A DNA stretch of 64,000 bases from assembly GCF_947166415.1 (NCBI RefSeq), contig NZ_CAMVEE010000001.1, positions 1 to 64,000 of the forward strand, written 5' to 3'. This DNA comes from an uncultured Methanobrevibacter sp. (GTDB taxonomy: Archaea > Methanobacteriota > Methanobacteria > Methanobacteriales > Methanobacteriaceae). Numbering within the stretch: the stretch's first letter is position 1; every line of letters begins with the position of its first letter. Shown one piece after another: positions 61,701 through 64,000 of this stretch. The position numbers were made by a program, and so were the translations under genes. Below the pieces are notes generated by a model. That model had not been told where the DNA came from and did not search any database. It saw nothing but the letters and a program-made list of their open reading frames with translations.

Positions 61701-64000
61701 AGTAGGTTTGCATATAATAATATGCCGCCAAATATTGGTGTGTAGGGGCAACGGCAGTACAATGATAGAGATTCTCAACATCTGACTCCCATCCCCTTTG
61801 AGGTTCCGGAGCAATGAAAACATTGCCGAATTTCAAACCAGGAATTACAAAGTAGCCAATATCGTTTCTAGTGACTACCATGACATTGCCTGGAGATTCT
61901 CCCCAACCGGTTAATCCGTCTATATTCAAATTCTTGAATTCTTCATAATACTGTAAAAATAACTGATAATAAGTATCATTGGAAGTTTCAGTGAATCTTT
62001 TTAATGATTGGACTATATTCTTTAATATTTGAGTTGCTTCAGACGCCTTTTCTTCAGGAAGCAAAGCAACGATTTGGTTGTACCAATCATCAATTGTATC
62101 TCCAATTGTCACGGTATAGTTCAATTCAACAGCCCGTTTTGCTAACTCACCAATATATGGGATAGGTCCTTCTCTTACTTGGATTTTAACGATTTCAGGT
62201 AATGAATTAAACCAATTGATGTATTCATCAACAGGCAAAAGAACAACATCGGACTGATTTGCCAATTTTTCAAGCTCACCAGGAGCCCAAGTGGCTACAT
62301 TTATTCCGCATTTCAACATTAAGTTTTCAAGTTCTGTGACATTTGAAGGTAAGTTTTGAACATTATATCCAGCATATTTCAATGCATAAAGCATGTTATA
62401 AATACTTGTGATAGTATCCAAATAACTTGAACCGATATTTTGTTTTCCTGGAGGATAGTTATAGTAGATTAATGAAATGAGTTTTTCACTATTTGCCTTG
62501 TACTGCAAATCAACCCATGAATCAATCCTTTCACATAACAATTCAATGTTTCCTGTGTGAGGAACATAAGTTGCTATTCTGGCACCGGTGACATTTGAGA
62601 TATAGCTCGCAGATCCTCCAATGAATGTTGCATCAATGATTCCTTGAGCCTCGGCAATAGCTACATGCCACCATTTGTCACTTTTGCTAGAAGTTAAACC
62701 AGTAGTTCCCAATTCCCATTCTTCATTAGAAACGTAATCGGAATGAACAGCTCTGAATACCGGAACGCCAAGCTCTTCGAAGAATCTGGTGGTTGTAGTG
62801 AAATTTTCTCCCCCAACCCCATAAGCTACAACGGAAATGATGGCGTCAACATAAATATTATAATTGGATGAATTGGCTATGAAACCTGAAACATCGGTTC
62901 CTGCACTGGTAAATGATTCAACCATGACTTTCAACTGTTCTGTAGTAGCTCCAGCTGCAAAAACTGGAATGACATTGTATCCTTTATATTCTAGATAATT
63001 TATGATTTCTATGCATGGATGCAACTGTGATGGAACATACATTGTACTTTCCAAAATACCGATTGTGCGGGCATTTGGATTATAAAATTCGGCCATATAC
63101 TCATCTAATGAATACCATTTATCTCTAAATATACCATATGGTCGGGAATCCGTATATGATGGGTCTTTAGCAATTACATCCAATCCAAAATAATTCAATA
63201 CATACAATATCTGATTTTTCAGATTTTCCTTATCATGAATGTCCTTATAGATAACCATCTTATTAAACATTGGATTGAAATCAAAACCATACTCATTAAT
63301 GGTCGCTAAAACATTATCATATGCAGTTCCTCTTTTTGTGCCTTCCAAATATGAAATCAAACGTTCATTAGGACATGAATCAAATATTTTATTATAGTTT
63401 AGAGTGGAATGCCTAACCAATCCGATTGAAGAAGAACCAGAATTTAAATTCCCAACAGGAGCTTCCAAAATTAAAAATAACTTTTTATCAGACAAACTAG
63501 GATTCTTATTCAAAACACTTGTTAAAACAGCATCAACATCTGTACTTACCCATTCTCCAATGAATCCATCGCAATTTGCCAATAAATCAGTGAATTCACT
63601 TTCATCCATTTCCTTAACTTGAATACCACTTCTTACAACCAGATTAACATTACTTAAGTCATACTCATCAAATAATTCCCTACAAGAGGAGTCTAAAATA
63701 TTTGTACCGGGGTTATCACTTACAATAAGAATAGTTATATTCTGTGATGATGAGATTTCTTCATTATTCTGTGATGAATTTACATCACTAATTTGAATAT
63801 CATTTAGCTCATTAGTGACTTCCAAAGCTTCATCCGATTGGAAATTATTGCCTATTTCTTCATCAATTACATTTACAATGCTTGATTTGTCATCTATCTC
63901 GATGCCAGTTTCATTATTTGACTGGGCAAAAGCAACTTGAGATGCGAGCAATAGAATAAATACAAGCAATATCAGTGAAGTCATCTTTTTTTGATATTTA
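58783..64000 (-). CDS. Secreted, membrane-anchored CobN-like cobaltochelatase subunit
   Basis: At least 1733 residues. The ORF track starts at ATG 63984, but there is no ribosome-binding site and the frame stays open to the window edge as KYQKK, a good signal-peptide n-region, so the true start is probably just outside. A hydrophobic signal (LILLVFILLLASQVAFAQ) and an Asn/Ser-rich linker precede a full CobN/ChlH fold: THEWLPGKEILLSS (about residue 770), YITDGLGEAIQAKRRGFAVLISHL, IMGIWCVETARDNG and VTVITSGLFRDLYSS. Odd parts are a His/Asp-rich loop (DNNHDHDDES, about 1141), a cysteine cluster (VACCDCSCGN, about 1523), a long Ser/Asn/Gln-rich stalk, one C-terminal helix and a charged cytoplasmic tail. 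CobN normally works in the cytoplasm, so surface location is striking. Confidence 0.9.
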   Translation of the reverse strand, partial: KYQKKMTSLILLVFILLLASQVAFAQSNNETGIEIDDKSSIVNVIDEEIGNNFQSDEALEVTNELNDIQISDVNSSQNNEEISSSQNITILIVSDNPGTNILDSSCRELFDEYDLSNVNLVVRSGIQVKEMDESEFTDLLANCDGFIGEWVSTDVDAVLTSVLNKNPSLSDKKLFLILEAPVGNLNSGSSSIGLVRHSTLNYNKIFDSCPNERLISYLEGTKRGTAYDNVLATINEYGFDFNPMFNKMVIYKDIHDKENLKNQILYVLNYFGLDVIAKDPSYTDSRPYGIFRDKWYSLDEYMAEFYNPNARTIGILESTMYVPSQLHPCIEIINYLEYKGYNVIPVFAAGATTEQLKVMVESFTSAGTDVSGFIANSSNYNIYVDAIISVVAYGVGGENFTTTTRFFEELGVPVFRAVHSDYVSNEEWELGTTGLTSSKSDKWWHVAIAEAQGIIDATFIGGSASYISNVTGARIATYVPHTGNIELLCERIDSWVDLQYKANSEKLISLIYYNYPPGKQNIGSSYLDTITSIYNMLYALKYAGYNVQNLPSNVTELENLMLKCGINVATWAPGELEKLANQSDVVLLPVDEYINWFNSLPEIVKIQVREGPIPYIGELAKRAVELNYTVTIGDTIDDWYNQIVALLPEEKASEATQILKNIVQSLKRFTETSNDTYYQLFLQYYEEFKNLNIDGLTGWGESPGNVMVVTRNDIGYFVIPGLKFGNVFIAPEPQRGWESDVENLYHCTAVAPTHQYLAAYYYMQTYYSDAMVFTGRHATHEWLPGKEILLSSTDYGSVVVGEVPQLYFYITDGLGEAIQAKRRGFAVLISHLTSPLAYTQLYGNLTLAARLVDQYLDSNNQNSKDRISNELRNLIVDNDYSMNLGLSKDEVLNLTSDDLVNKVNKFLKSLQSTIYPLGLHAIGKYWNEKDLASTVSVMMSFDFTMDNNKGETNLFDEISKCYFSSNYDGLSAIDREFVLNKSYDICKALIYWDVETVYNLLINSNSNFNTFNLLACLNLAKSYLNLINESIDAELNAMLDGLNGKYIPISEGGEIIANPSIMPTGRNMFQDQSCELPSQEAYEYAKTLALLTLSDLNDTTEKIIMGIWCVETARDNGALVASVLYLLGMKPVWTDSPSAGIDNNHDHDDESTSGKKIKPIPEFVKLVDLVRPEGWAKKRIDVTVITSGLFRDLYSSQTIILDNAFRVALARSYLTIINNNSLMNSEYGPQVREAIDYIMEGIGYYGVSGDYRESLEDNYVAKHWLEDCLYYLSIGYNATYAGECAITRVFAPPNGDYGAGISKLVSMSWTWNDTDELADFYLGRMGNMYSKNYWGDTNPLVFLRALSNSDTIVASRNTNQYGVLDNDDFFDYWGGLSMAVEKISGKTPKFNVLMYANRNNPYIAPLEEVMYQEFAARYDNPEWIKGMMEEGYSGARYISNKFVNDLFGWQVTRPTSVTNQLWERVYDTYYNDKYNLGVTDWLKSGNNAYSLISMSGTMLTSIKDGYWNANDATIRNLANTWAQATVQNGVACCDCSCGNIAMMQWAMQYVNPDILAQLLPKLYEATQNPVFLNNTQNVPPENTEDPSNSEASTQDPVEGSQSSNTITSNSTTKNSQSNSKSSSNSQSNGNSITDGNSQGQVASSVGAEGQTGVSEGQSVGVDGQTCEIGGTSSEGADVKKAVEINPLTSQSASEVGLSIIAVLGILCLIGVIALGYFRNKDEEEKIKDLDKLYNDKVI

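Overview
The window looks like a chromosomal piece of a Methanobrevibacter-type methanogen (order Methanobacteriales). The grounds are F420-dependent methylene-tetrahydromethanopterin dehydrogenase (mtd), archaeal RFC, Hef, a Kae1-Bud32 fusion and PINA, a pair of Mur-ligase homologues as expected for pseudomurein synthesis, very large adhesin-like surface proteins, AT-rich DNA, GGTGAT or AGGAGG ribosome-binding sites and a tRNA without an encoded CCA. The species cannot be fixed from the sequence alone.

Layout. 1-3.1 kb: partial ArsA/Get3 ATPase, a MacB-like ABC ATPase, then a decayed stretch in which a frameshifted, truncated FtsX-type permease runs head-on into a truncated DUF389 gene that also carries an in-frame amber codon. 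3.4-10.4 kb: DUF308 and AarF/ABC1 kinase, nadE (apparently starting at AUU) plus leuS, and an orphan family-3 solute-binding protein. 10.5-15.7 kb: a papain-like (C1) adhesin and small secreted proteins. 15.8-26 kb: housekeeping block of trmI-htpX (HtpX with an EF-hand-like loop), rfcS-rfcL, an unknown gene plus aroE, and hisS-hisI-PINA-TIM barrel. 26-36.6 kb, minus strand: Hef, two Mur ligases, aconitase-X (mevalonate pathway), RecJ, rpsO, RdgB and Kae1-Bud32. 36.7-45.3 kb: unknown gene plus CobT-like protein, UppP, IlvE, tRNA-Val, mtd, hisB, ferredoxin, ModE, a MOP flippase and an iron-sulfur flavoprotein. 45.3-56.8 kb: two giant secreted adhesin-like proteins with DUF3344, beta-helix and Ig-like modules; one contains a 629-bp direct repeat that appears identical at DNA level. 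57-64 kb: a tight four-gene minus-strand operon coding for a secreted, membrane-anchored CobN-like chelatase subunit, a DUF2162 membrane protein, a TolQ/ExbB-type proton channel and a DUF2149 protein that resembles ExbD.

Themes. DNA replication and repair genes (RFC, PINA, Hef, RecJ) lie close together. Envelope genes (Mur ligases, UppP, flippase, adhesins) recur through the window. The best candidate for an undescribed system is the CobN-DUF2162-ExbB-DUF2149 operon: a cytoplasmic-type chelatase homologue moved to the cell surface and paired with a proton-driven energiser in a cell without an outer membrane. No CRISPR array, insertion sequence, integrase or phage gene was seen. Several genes, including three long surface or ATPase genes, start with TTG, so simple ATG-based calls misplace or miss them.
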